Source of the DNA: Colicola sp016286205
Lineage (GTDB): Bacteria > Bacteroidota > Bacteroidia > Bacteroidales > Paludibacteraceae
Direction: 5' to 3'
DNA: 64,000 nt
Assembly (NCBI GenBank): GCA_016286205.1
Contig: JAEESF010000008.1
Span: forward strand, 1-64,000
The notes under the pieces are model-generated. The model saw nothing but the letters and a program-made list of their open reading frames with translations. It searched no databases and had not been told where the DNA came from. Positions 25,623 through 34,189 of this stretch are shown one piece after another; within the stretch, counting starts at the first letter, position 1; every line of letters begins with the position of its first letter. Made by a program: the position numbers and the translations under genes.

Positions 25623-26615
25623 ATGGCTGTAACATTAGCAGATATTAAGAAACTGCGTGACATTACCGGCGCAGGTATGATGGATGTAAAGAAAGCTCTG
25701 GAAGAGGCTAACGGCGACTTTGAGGTTGCGAAGGACTTGCTCCGCAAGCGTGGTCAGGCCATCGCAGCAAAACGTAGTGACCGAGAGGCCTCCGAGGGAT
25801 GTGTATTAGCTAAAGTGAAAGATGGTTTCGGCGCTATTGTTGGCGTTAAATGCGAGACTGACTTCGTAGCTAAGAACGCAGACTTCGTGGGTATGGTTAA
25901 ACTCATCCTGGATGCAGCTCTGGACAACAAAGTTCGCTCGTTCGATGAATTGAAGAACCTGAAGATTGGTAACTTTACTGTTCAGGAGATTGTTACCGAG
26001 CGCTCTGGTGTAACGGGTGAGAAGATGGAGTTGGCAGAATATGCCTATCTTGAGGCTCCGGTTGTAGATGCATACAATCACCTTGGCAATAAACTTAGCT
26101 CGTTAGTAGCTGCAGCTGCCGGTTCTGAGCAAGAGACCGTACATGGTATCTCGATGCAGGTAGCCGCTATGTCGCCCATCGCTCTGGATGCAGATCATGT
26201 AGCTGACGAGGTTAAGAAACGCGAGTTGGATGTGGCTGTTGAGAAGACCAAACAGGACGAGATCAACAAGGCTGTTGAGAACGCACTGCGCAAAGCAGGT
26301 ATCAACCCCGCTCACGTTGACACAGACGATCACATTGAGTCGAACCAAGCTAAGGGCTGGATTACAGCAGAACAGGCACAGCAAGCCCGTGAAATCAAGG
26401 CAAGCACTGCTGCAGAGGCAGAAGCTAACCTCGCTAACCAGGCAAAGAAAATTGAGATGATTGCTCAAGGTCGTCTGGGTAAGTTCTTGAAAGAGAACAC
26501 ATTGATGGAACAGGTTTACGTGATGAGTGAAAGTAAGGAACTGGTAAAGGACGTTCTGAAAGCTAGAAATGTTCAGATTACTGACTTCCGCCGTATCACT
26601 CTCTCCGCTGAGTAA
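25623..26615 (+). CDS. tsf: Translation elongation factor Ts
   Basis: 330 residues. The N-terminal LRDITGAGMMDVKKALEEANGD is the UBA-like domain of EF-Ts, followed by the TDFVAKN motif of the core that contacts EF-Tu. Longer than the E. coli protein (283) but normal for Bacteroidetes. It exchanges GDP for GTP on EF-Tu. It lies 36 nt after rpsB. Confidence 0.96.
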   Translation: MAVTLADIKKLRDITGAGMMDVKKALEEANGDFEVAKDLLRKRGQAIAAKRSDREASEGCVLAKVKDGFGAIVGVKCETDFVAKNADFVGMVKLILDAALDNKVRSFDELKNLKIGNFTVQEIVTERSGVTGEKMELAEYAYLEAPVVDAYNHLGNKLSSLVAAAAGSEQETVHGISMQVAAMSPIALDADHVADEVKKRELDVAVEKTKQDEINKAVENALRKAGINPAHVDTDDHIESNQAKGWITAEQAQQAREIKASTAAEAEANLANQAKKIEMIAQGRLGKFLKENTLMEQVYVMSESKELVKDVLKARNVQITDFRRITLSAE

Positions 26616-26620
26616 AAACC

Positions 26621-26654
26621 ATGAGACCATTCTGAGCAATCAGGGTGGTCTCAT
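26621..26654 (+). terminator. Hairpin after tsf
   Basis: Perfect 9-bp arms ATGAGACCA/TGGTCTCAT with a 16-nt loop, 5 nt after the tsf stop. There is no T-run, so it may protect or partially terminate. Confidence 0.6.
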
Positions 26655-26727
26655 TAGCAGAATAACGTTAGATACGTTGTAAAAACAACATTTTATTATT
26701 AATTAATTCATTAAACTGATTTAAGAG

Positions 26728-27264
26728 ATGAAAAAGAATTTCATTTTGGCTGCTCTTGTAGCAGTAGCAGCAATCTTCGCAGGTTGCGAGAAGAAAGAGC
26801 CTACAGCAGTTCTTCCTGAGGACATGAACGCTAAGGTTATCATCAATGGTTATGTTCGTTCCCAAGCTTATGAGGAGAAATCTTCAGTATTGGTGGCTAA
26901 GGAGAAAAAAGAACCAGTTGCTAACGCAACGATTAAAGTTCTCTACGGTGTTAAGGTAAAAGGCGTTATGACCTACAAAGAGTACAACGCTACTACTAAC
27001 AAAGAAGGTTTCTATCAGATTGAGCTCGGTTGCGCTACCGGTAAGGCTATCGACGAGGTTAAGGTTCAAGCAGGTGCATTCGTAAAAGATGGTACCAAAG
27101 CTTACAAGAAAAATAGCGATGGTTCTACAGATATCACAACTACCGATGCTTATTTCTACGGAGAGAAGAACCAACTCAACGCAGCTGCAGGCAATGCATA
27201 CAAGCTGAATGTTGACTTGTTGCCAGTAGACTTGACTAGCTATCCAGACATGACTCTGCCCTAA
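26728..27264 (+). CDS. DUF3869-like lipoprotein
   Basis: 178 residues with a lipoprotein signal peptide (LAALVAVAAIFAGC). The mature part begins with KVIINGYVRSQA and contains a carboxypeptidase-regulatory-like beta segment (ANATIKVLYGVKV ... NKEGFYQIELG), matching the Bacteroidales-restricted DUF3869 family. Probable surface or periplasmic lipoprotein of unknown function. It lies upstream of an outer-membrane protein and probably shares its transcript. Confidence 0.7.
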   Translation: MKKNFILAALVAVAAIFAGCEKKEPTAVLPEDMNAKVIINGYVRSQAYEEKSSVLVAKEKKEPVANATIKVLYGVKVKGVMTYKEYNATTNKEGFYQIELGCATGKAIDEVKVQAGAFVKDGTKAYKKNSDGSTDITTTDAYFYGEKNQLNAAAGNAYKLNVDLLPVDLTSYPDMTLP

Positions 27265-27344
27265 TTAGCAGGAAATCAGTCTGTTAGTCAATCTTATTAT
27301 TAATTCTATTTGATAATCTTATTATTAATAAAGTATTAGAAAGT

Positions 27345-28268
27345 ATGAAACGTTTAATGATAGTAATGAGTGCACTGGTACTTTCTGCCGGTGTTCTTAT
27401 GGCTGAAGAGGAGAAAGCTAAAGCCAACCACTGCCCAGACGCAGGTTCGGTAGCAATAGGTTTCACCTTCAACGCAGCTTCGCTGGGTACTCAGCTGGCT
27501 GCTCAGCCAGATGCAAACACCTTTACAGGTGCGTTTATCAATGGTCTTGCAGCTACTCCTAAGAGCATGTATATCCTTTCGCAAGATCCTATCGCTGCTT
27601 TCCGTGTAAAATATCACCTGAGCGACAACTTGAACATTCGCGCATCGGTTGGTTTGAACGGTAGCCACGTTGATTTTGCTAACTATGTAACTGATGACCT
27701 GGCAAAGGCTTTGGATCCTACATCTGAGGCAAAGGTTATTGACCACATCAAATCTGACCTGAACTCTACTAACTTTGCTGTTGGTTTTGAGTATGTAGCA
27801 GGTAAGGGTAACCTGAAATTCGTTGCAGGTATGAACCTGTTGTACGCTTTTGCAGGTGGCAAGATGTTCTTTGACTACGGAAACCAAATCACTGCTTTGA
27901 ATCCAGAACCAACTTCCTTCATCGCTGGTGGTGCATTTGAGGATTTTGCAGCCAAGGGTGCAGCTGTAGGTATCGCTTACGGTCGTCCATTGGAGCGCAA
28001 AAACGTTGGTTTCAGCCACGGTATTGGTATCCAAGCTGACATGGGTATTGAGTGGTTCTTCATCGACCATCTCTCTCTTGGCGCAGCTATGACCTTCACT
28101 CCGGTGATGTTCGTAAAACAATGCCAGACCTTCACTGTATACGAAGGATTCTCCACTATGAAGGGTGAAGTTATTGAGTTCAACGACTTGGTATCTCCGG
28201 GTTCATGGGCTTGCCTGTATGGCACCAACAACCTTGGTTTCCAACTCTCTCTGAACTACTATTTCTAA
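27345..28268 (+). CDS. Outer-membrane beta-barrel protein
   Basis: 307 residues with a signal peptide (1-20, ends LMA). Alternating hydrophobic strands, an SVAIGFTF start and a terminal aromatic LSLNYYF are typical of outer-membrane barrels recognised by the BAM machinery. No specific porin family recognised. It follows the DUF3869 lipoprotein gene and ends before a terminator. Confidence 0.75.
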   Translation: MKRLMIVMSALVLSAGVLMAEEEKAKANHCPDAGSVAIGFTFNAASLGTQLAAQPDANTFTGAFINGLAATPKSMYILSQDPIAAFRVKYHLSDNLNIRASVGLNGSHVDFANYVTDDLAKALDPTSEAKVIDHIKSDLNSTNFAVGFEYVAGKGNLKFVAGMNLLYAFAGGKMFFDYGNQITALNPEPTSFIAGGAFEDFAAKGAAVGIAYGRPLERKNVGFSHGIGIQADMGIEWFFIDHLSLGAAMTFTPVMFVKQCQTFTVYEGFSTMKGEVIEFNDLVSPGSWACLYGTNNLGFQLSLNYYF

Positions 28269-28291
28269 TCTGTAATAGTAAAAAGTCATAA

Positions 28292-28335
28292 AACAAGGAG
28301 GATCCGTCAACTCGGGTTCTCCTTGTTGCTTTTTA
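28292..28335 (+). terminator. Intrinsic terminator after the barrel gene
   Basis: AACAAGGAG/CTCCTTGTT arms, 18-nt loop, then GCTTTTT. Confidence 0.8.
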
Positions 28336-28361
28336 ACCAAGAAAAATACAATCCGAAAAAA

Positions 28362-30161
28362 ATGAAAAAGTTCGCGAAAATATGCGGATGGATAGCGCTC
28401 AGTATAGTTCTGCTTCTGGGCTTGGTATTAGCGTTGTCTCCTATTGCTAAGTATGTGGTGAATAACTACGGTGAGCAAATCATTGGGCGGCAGATGCATG
28501 CAGACAGAGTGATAATCAATCCCTATTGGGGTGGAGTGACGATAGATGGGTTTCAATGTAAAGAGCAAAACGTTGAGATGGACTTCATCTCTTTTGACCA
28601 TCTGTATGTTCAGATAGCATGGCCTCGTCTCGTGGCAAAGGACGTTACCATTCGTCATATTCATCTGGATGGTTTTAAAGGTCAGGTACTGAAATGCGAT
28701 GATAAAGTCAATTTTTCGGATATCATTGAGCGTTACTCAAATAATGACTCAACTCTAGAAGAAATGCCCAAAGACACCGCGAATAGCGGATGGACAATAT
28801 TACTAAAAGACATTCGCATTAACAACAGCACTATTCGCTATCGAGATGTGATAAGTGATAAGCAATGGAGTCTCGAGGATTTGAGCCTTGCTATTCCCGG
28901 ATTATACTTCGACAATACACAGACTAATGCGGGTATCGAGTTTGCTTTGCCAACAGGAGGTAGAGTAGGAATTGCGGCTGGTATGAAGATGCAAGCCAAT
29001 CGTTATGCAGTAAAATTGAATCTGTATGATGTACATGCAGATGTGGCGCTACCTCTGGTGCAAGATTATATGGACCTGAGCGGTTTGGGTGCAAAACTGA
29101 ATGGAACATTGCATGTAGATGGCAGTCTGGAGGAGATACAGAATATAGTACTGAAAGGTAATCTGGCGATGACGGGACTGAGTCTGCGTGATCGTGATAA
29201 GGACGAAATTGCAGCCCTGGATGAGTTGCGCGTTGTTATCAATAATGGCGATGTGGCAACCAATACCTATTTGCTGGATACGTTGGCTGTACTTGGATTG
29301 ACCGGTAACTATGAAGTACATGAGCGTTGGAACACTCTGACGCGTTTGATGAAGCAGCCAGATGAGTCGGAACAGCCAGAAACGGCAGATACGACTATAA
29401 CAGAACCAGCAGCGCCGACCAAGCCTCTGGTATGGATGGCTAAAGTGGTAACGTTGACAGGACATCACCTAAGCTATGAGGATTATTCGATGAAGAACAA
29501 CTGGGAATATTCGGTTGAAACGCTTCGCGTGGATGCTCGCAATGTGGCTAGCAATGGGCGTAACCAAATGAATGTTGCTGCTACACTGACCAATAATGCG
29601 AAACTCAAGATGGATTACGTGGGGAGTCTTGACCTGAAGAAAGATGACAGTCGTCTGAATCTAAAACTAACGGGTCTAAAACTAGAGGATTTCAGCGCGC
29701 TGTGTCGGAATTACACCGGATATCCATTGGAATCTGGCGTGCTATCTCTGGAAAGTCACATGGAAGTGAACAAGGGCAAATTGACAGGAAACAACACTAT
29801 CATCATAGATAATCCAAAGGTAGGCAAGAAAGAACGCCTAACGAAGGCACCTTATAAAAACATACCTGTGCGCGCGGGATTCAACCTGCTGACTTCTGCG
29901 CAAAACAAGATTGTTTTGGATGTGCCAGTTACAGGAGATGTGAGCAATCCAAAATTCAAATTAGGGAAAGTAATAGGCCGCGCTATACTGAAAGTATTCT
30001 TCGGACCACTGATGGGCGTGAAAGATAAAGACAGAACAATAACAGACGAGGAACGCCGTGAAATGGAAGAACTATTCGGTGAAGACTCGTTGAGCGAGAG
30101 TTCTGCAGACGTCGCAATGGCCGCAAGCGACAGCATCGGTCTCGCCGAAGTAGGCAAGTAA
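28362..30161 (+). CDS. AsmA/DUF748-type envelope protein
   Basis: 599 residues from ATG 28362; the ATG at 28323 lies in the terminator and was rejected. An N-terminal membrane anchor (about 9-28) is followed by a long repetitive beta-rich periplasmic region, with TDxxxFxPxW-like features absent but the DUF748/AsmA-like VDGFQCKEQNVEMDF and DVPVTGDVSNPKFKLG segments present. Such proteins are thought to help lipid transport between membranes. The C-terminus overlaps the convergent recQ gene by 90 nt. Confidence 0.75.
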   Translation: MKKFAKICGWIALSIVLLLGLVLALSPIAKYVVNNYGEQIIGRQMHADRVIINPYWGGVTIDGFQCKEQNVEMDFISFDHLYVQIAWPRLVAKDVTIRHIHLDGFKGQVLKCDDKVNFSDIIERYSNNDSTLEEMPKDTANSGWTILLKDIRINNSTIRYRDVISDKQWSLEDLSLAIPGLYFDNTQTNAGIEFALPTGGRVGIAAGMKMQANRYAVKLNLYDVHADVALPLVQDYMDLSGLGAKLNGTLHVDGSLEEIQNIVLKGNLAMTGLSLRDRDKDEIAALDELRVVINNGDVATNTYLLDTLAVLGLTGNYEVHERWNTLTRLMKQPDESEQPETADTTITEPAAPTKPLVWMAKVVTLTGHHLSYEDYSMKNNWEYSVETLRVDARNVASNGRNQMNVAATLTNNAKLKMDYVGSLDLKKDDSRLNLKLTGLKLEDFSALCRNYTGYPLESGVLSLESHMEVNKGKLTGNNTIIIDNPKVGKKERLTKAPYKNIPVRAGFNLLTSAQNKIVLDVPVTGDVSNPKFKLGKVIGRAILKVFFGPLMGVKDKDRTITDEERREMEELFGEDSLSESSADVAMAASDSIGLAEVGK

Positions 30162-31778
30162 AACTTGCTCGCGGCAGAATTGTGCTTGCTCGGCATACTC
30201 CACCATTGCTTTCAATTTGTGCGCGTAGCGCTCTTGGCGCTCGTCATAAACCATAGGAGAGAGGTAGATTTCTGCCTCTCTTTCTCTTGTGAAAGTCAGG
30301 CTACAGCCCACAGAACGAGGAATATAGGTCAAAATTCCACGTTGCGCCAATGAGACAAGAACTTCGTGCGCCTGGGGATCATCTCCTTCGCGAACGTACT
30401 GCAGGTCTGTAAAAATGCCAGAGTATTGGCGCATGAGTCGATCTAGCAGTTCTATTTGTGCGGAAGAAAGATTGTATTCGCCGAATTGCTGGCGTGGCAC
30501 ATTGATTCGTACGCGTGGTTGCGTCTCGTGTTCCTCCTCAAAATGAATATATCCCGCTTGCATCAGCAGATGTAGAGCAGAGTAGGTTTGCAGTACCGGC
30601 AGTCGCATCACTTGGCATAGACGGTCAATATGCAATGCAAACGTGTGGCCATAACCGCTGCCTAGGCCTACTTGCAGGAAATCGCAAGTGTTGTGATACA
30701 CTTTCTCAATAAATTCCTTCGGCGGATAATTGTCCACAATGCGTTTGCGTGCTTTCGCTTTGTCTTGATCGTTGTAGAGCAACACAGCATACGCTGTTTG
30801 TCCGTCTCTTCCAGCTCGACCGGCCTCTTGGTAATAACTCTCTATGCTGCTGGGTAAATCGTGGTGGATGACCAATCGTACATCCGCTTTGTCGATCCCC
30901 ATACCAAAAGCGTTGGTTGCCACGATGACTCGTGTTTTGCCGTTTTTCCACGCTTCCTGTCGCTCGTTACGTTCGCGTGTGGTCAATCCTGCGTGATAAT
31001 AATCAACGCTTTCGCCTTGTTCGGCTAGCCATTCGGCGAGTTCTCTGGCCCGTTTGCGGTTGCGAACATAAACTATGGCGCTACCAGGCACGTGGCTTAG
31101 AATGTGTGCGATCTGTTCGGGTTTGTTCTCCGTGCGACGTACAATATATTGCAGGTTCTCGCGATGGAACGATTTGCGTAGGACATTAGGTTCTGCAAAT
31201 CCCAAACGGCGCTGAATATCTTCTACTACTGCAGGTGGCGCCGTAGCAGTGAGTGCCAAAACGGGCACATTAGGTAGCGCTTCGCGCACTTTCTGAATAT
31301 TCAGATACGAAGGACGAAAATCGTAGCCCCACTGAGAAATACAATGCGCTTCATCTACGGCAATTAGGCCAATTGGCAGATCTTTCAAACGAGCCTTGAA
31401 ATCTTCACTTTCCAGGCGCTCGGGTGAACAATATAAGAAATGGAACGGACCGAACAGACAATTATCCAACGCAGCGCGTTGTTTGTCGTAATTCATACCC
31501 GTGTATATGGCTGCCGAATGAATGCCTCGTGCTTGCAGATTCTCCACTTGGTCGCGCATCAACGCAATAAGCGGAGTGATGACCAGACAAAGTCGTTTGT
31601 CCGGATTATCTTGCGCCATGACCAGTGTGGGCACTTGAAAGCAAAGGCTTTTTCCTCCTCCAGTAGGCATCAGCGCCAGCGTATCTTTGCCGGCTAAGAC
31701 AGATTGAATGATTTCCGCCTGCAATGGGCGGAAATCATCGTAGTCGAAATATGTCTTTAGTGCCTCCTTGGGAGTCAT
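30072..31778 (-). CDS. recQ: ATP-dependent DNA helicase RecQ, variant C-terminus
   Basis: 568 residues. Walker A is PTGGGKS (38-44), the Walker B box DEAH (142-145) with CISQWGYDFRPSY, and the QxxGRxGRD-like motif in YYQEAGRAGRDG. The four zinc cysteines (FCREQ ... CGHCDVC) lie at the extreme C-terminus after a winged-helix-like region, unlike E. coli RecQ where the zinc site comes before the winged helix; the HRDC domain is missing. It unwinds DNA in recombination and repair. The last 30 codons are antisense to the AsmA-like gene. Confidence 0.92.
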   Translation of the reverse strand: MTPKEALKTYFDYDDFRPLQAEIIQSVLAGKDTLALMPTGGGKSLCFQVPTLVMAQDNPDKRLCLVITPLIALMRDQVENLQARGIHSAAIYTGMNYDKQRAALDNCLFGPFHFLYCSPERLESEDFKARLKDLPIGLIAVDEAHCISQWGYDFRPSYLNIQKVREALPNVPVLALTATAPPAVVEDIQRRLGFAEPNVLRKSFHRENLQYIVRRTENKPEQIAHILSHVPGSAIVYVRNRKRARELAEWLAEQGESVDYYHAGLTTRERNERQEAWKNGKTRVIVATNAFGMGIDKADVRLVIHHDLPSSIESYYQEAGRAGRDGQTAYAVLLYNDQDKAKARKRIVDNYPPKEFIEKVYHNTCDFLQVGLGSGYGHTFALHIDRLCQVMRLPVLQTYSALHLLMQAGYIHFEEEHETQPRVRINVPRQQFGEYNLSSAQIELLDRLMRQYSGIFTDLQYVREGDDPQAHEVLVSLAQRGILTYIPRSVGCSLTFTREREAEIYLSPMVYDERQERYAHKLKAMVEYAEQAQFCREQVLLAYFGETDAVACGHCDVCRTLAQRVFTE

Positions 31779-31782
31779 TGGC

Positions 31783-31808
31783 GGTTAGTGGTTAGTGTTA
31801 GTGGTTAG
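31783..31808. repeat. GGTTAGTGGTTAG short-word repeat
   Basis: Three to four copies of a TTAGTGG-like word between recQ and gltX, covering the gltX stop codon. One of several such word repeats in the window (34147-34182, 36571-36600, and inside ispE and btuB). Confidence 0.7.
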
Positions 31809-33343
31809 AGGATACGCCGAAGCGCGTCTTTTACTCGTTTGAGTGTTTCTTCTTTGCCTAATACGTCCGTGATTGCCCAAATATGCGGGCCACGAGCAGC
31901 GCCGACGAGGCAGATACGGAATGCATTCATAACGATGCCCACGCCGTATTCTTTGGCTTCAATCCATGGCATCACAGTGGCATCTAGCGTCTCTGCAGAC
32001 CAGTCGCTAACACCTTCCAGCACAGCGAGTAACTCTTGCATATGGCGTGGCGATTCTTCTTTCCAGCGTTTCTTGAGCGATTTCTCGTCATACTCGGTAG
32101 GAGCTACGAAGAAGAAATTGGTCTGTTCCCATAGTTCGTGAACAAAGTTCACGCGGTCCTTGGTCAGTCCGACTACTGTGGCTACCATTTCCATATTTGG
32201 GTTCTGGATTCCGTTTTCGGCCAATGTAGGCAAGAAGAGTTGCGCCAGTTCCTCATTACTATGGAGTTGCAGGTATTGGTGGTTGAACCATTTGCACTTC
32301 TCGAAATCGAATTTAGCACCCGATTTGCTAACGCGGTCGAGCGAGAACTGCTGAATCAGTTCTTCCATGGTGAACATCTCCTGATCGCCGGTATTGTGCC
32401 AACCGAGCAATGCCAAGAAATTGATGACAGCCTCTGGGAAATAACCGCTCTCGCGATAACCGGACGAAACAGTACCATCTTTTTGATTGTGGAACTCGAG
32501 TGGGAAGACAGGGAATCCGAGACGATCGCCATCACGCTTGCTGAGTTTGCCGTTTCCGTCAGGTTTTAGCAGCAATGGCAAATGCGCAAACTCAGGCATA
32601 GTGTCTTGCCAGCCGAATGCGCGATAAAGTAGTACATGGAGTGGGGCAGAAGGCAACCATTCTTCTCCACGGATAACGTGGCTGATTTCCATCAAATGGT
32701 CATCGACAATGTTGGCCAAATGGTATGTAGGCAGGTCGTCTGCAGATTTGTACAGTACTTTGTCATCCAAGATATTGCTATTAATAACCACCTCGCCACG
32801 AATGAGATCGTGAACGTGAATATCTTCGTTAGGCTCTACGCGGAAACGAACCACATATTTATCTCCTCGTGCGATGCGTGCGTCCACTTCTTCTTGGCTG
32901 AGCGTGAGCGAATTGCACATGCTCATGCGTGTGCGTGCGTCGTATTGGAAATTGGCAATCTCTGCGCGCTTAGCCTCCAGTTCTTCTGGTGTATCGAACG
33001 CAATATATGCGTGGCCGCTGTCGAGCAGTTGTTTCACATACTGGTGATAAATCTCGCGTCTCTCGGACTGACGATACGGGCCGTGAGCACCAACGGCTTC
33101 TACCTTGCCATTGCGCATGCGCAGACCTTCGTCAATGCCGATACCAAGCCAATCGAGGGCTTCGAGGATATATTCTTCCGCTCCAGGGACAAAACGCGTG
33201 GAGTCAGTATCTTCGATACGAAGCAACATGTCTCCGCCATGCTGGCGAGCGAAAAGATAATTATACAAAGCGGTACGAACACCGCCAATGTGCAATGCGC
33301 CCGTTGGACTAGGCGCAAAACGAACTCTAACTTTTCTTTCCAT
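31805..33343 (-). CDS. gltX: Glutamyl-tRNA synthetase
   Basis: 512 residues. The class I HIGH signature is in APSPTGALHIGG and the KMSKS equivalent is KLSKRDG; both are intact, as is the surrounding RIEDTDSTR. It charges tRNA(Glu) in the cytoplasm. It has its own promoter at 33381-33413 and is the first gene of a minus-strand unit with recQ (26-nt gap). Confidence 0.95.
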   Translation of the reverse strand: MERKVRVRFAPSPTGALHIGGVRTALYNYLFARQHGGDMLLRIEDTDSTRFVPGAEEYILEALDWLGIGIDEGLRMRNGKVEAVGAHGPYRQSERREIYHQYVKQLLDSGHAYIAFDTPEELEAKRAEIANFQYDARTRMSMCNSLTLSQEEVDARIARGDKYVVRFRVEPNEDIHVHDLIRGEVVINSNILDDKVLYKSADDLPTYHLANIVDDHLMEISHVIRGEEWLPSAPLHVLLYRAFGWQDTMPEFAHLPLLLKPDGNGKLSKRDGDRLGFPVFPLEFHNQKDGTVSSGYRESGYFPEAVINFLALLGWHNTGDQEMFTMEELIQQFSLDRVSKSGAKFDFEKCKWFNHQYLQLHSNEELAQLFLPTLAENGIQNPNMEMVATVVGLTKDRVNFVHELWEQTNFFFVAPTEYDEKSLKKRWKEESPRHMQELLAVLEGVSDWSAETLDATVMPWIEAKEYGVGIVMNAFRICLVGAARGPHIWAITDVLGKEETLKRVKDALRRIL

Positions 33344-33380
33344 ATATTGATTTTGAATTTTTCTTCAACAATTTTGCGGC

Positions 33381-33413
33381 GCAAAATTACTGCTTTTTTT
33401 TGATATATGCAAA
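33381..33413 (-). promoter_or_regulatory. Promoter of gltX-recQ
   Basis: Minus-strand TTTG (33413-33410), CATATATC, an A-run, GCAG and TAATTTTGC (33389-33381), spacing 20 nt. The palindrome ATTTTGC-GGC-GCAAAAT covers the start region. It faces away from the mce promoter. Confidence 0.85.
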
Positions 33414-33428
33414 TTAAAAAATCAAAAT

Positions 33429-33460
33429 CACCGAATAATATATACAATATATTATAGGTG
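33429..33460. repeat. AT-rich palindrome in the gltX/mce divergent region
   Basis: ATAATATAT-ACA-ATATATTAT (33435-33455), extended by CACC/GGTG flanks. The 390-nt divergent region otherwise holds only the two promoters, the array at 33541 and AT-rich DNA. Confidence 0.7.
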
Positions 33461-33540
33461 TGTGGGGGATACGTGATTGTCACGTGTTGATCAGGTGTTG
33501 CACGCGATATAACCCTGTGGAGATTGCCTCGAGAATGTCA

Positions 33541-33593
33541 GGTGATTGTCTCGATAAAGTCACGATAATAAAATGATTTATTACGTAGTAATA
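33541..33593 (+). repeat. Degenerate 11-bp GTCTCGATAA repeats plus palindrome
   Basis: TGTCTCGATAA and AGTCACGATAA are consecutive 11-mers near 33547-33568. The palindrome TATTAC-GTA-GTAATA at 33579-33593 is identical to the one at 8803-8817 and lies 40 nt upstream of the mce -33 box. Confidence 0.65.
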
Positions 33594-33633
33594 GTGTGTA
33601 AAAAATGATATATTCAAAAAAAAGAGAAAAATA

Positions 33634-33666
33634 TTTGCATATTTCATTTTTTTGTAGTAAATTTGC
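33634..33666 (+). promoter_or_regulatory. Promoter of the methylmalonyl-CoA decarboxylase operon
   Basis: TTTG 33634-33637 and TAAATTTGC 33658-33666, spacing 20 nt, with TTTGCATATT at -33 as at iorA. Confidence 0.8.
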
Positions 33667-33733
33667 AGCGGTTTTAATGCGAAGACACAAATAATATAAA
33701 TATCTACTAAAAATAAAAATAACTGACAACATT

Positions 33734-34147
33734 ATGAAACCAACTCACATCGAACATTTGGGTATTGCTGTTCCGAGTTTGGAAGAGACTATGCCGTTTT
33801 TTGAGTTTTTGACCGGAAGCAAGTGCTACAACATTGAAGAAGTAGCCGATCAGAAAGTACGTACCGCATTCTTTAAGGTAGGCGAAGTGAAAATTGAATT
33901 GCTGGAGCCGACTTGCGAAGAATCGACCATTGCTAAGTTCATTGAGAAGAATGGCGGCCGTGGTGGCGTTCATCACGTTGCATTCAACGTAGAGAACGTA
34001 GCCGAGGCATTGGCCGAAGCAGAAGCAGCAGGTCTGCAGTTGATAGACAAAGCTCCTCGCAAAGGCGCTGAGAATCTGATGATTGCTTTCCTTCATCCGA
34101 AGAGCACCAAGGGCGTGTTGACCGAACTGTGCCAACAACCGAAGTAA
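33734..34147 (+). CDS. mce: Methylmalonyl-CoA epimerase
   Basis: 137 residues of the vicinal-oxygen-chelate fold: EHLGIAVPSLEET at the start, KIELLEPTCEESTIAKFIEKNGG in the middle and GGVHHVAFNVE, supplying metal-binding histidine and glutamates. It interconverts (R)- and (S)-methylmalonyl-CoA. As first gene of the decarboxylase operon it links mutase product to the pump substrate, in the succinate-to-propionate route. Confidence 0.93.
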   Translation: MKPTHIEHLGIAVPSLEETMPFFEFLTGSKCYNIEEVADQKVRTAFFKVGEVKIELLEPTCEESTIAKFIEKNGGRGGVHHVAFNVENVAEALAEAEAAGLQLIDKAPRKGAENLMIAFLHPKSTKGVLTELCQQPK

Positions 34148-34182
34148 TAGTCGAAAGTTAATAGTCGATAGTCAAAAGTCGA
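34147..34182. repeat. AGTCGAAAGT short-word repeat between mce and mmdA
   Basis: Imperfect repeats of AGTCGAAAG and AGTCGATAG words fill the 42-nt gap. Word pattern similar to the insert in btuB at 42493-42521. Confidence 0.65.
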
Positions 34183-34189
34183 AATAATT

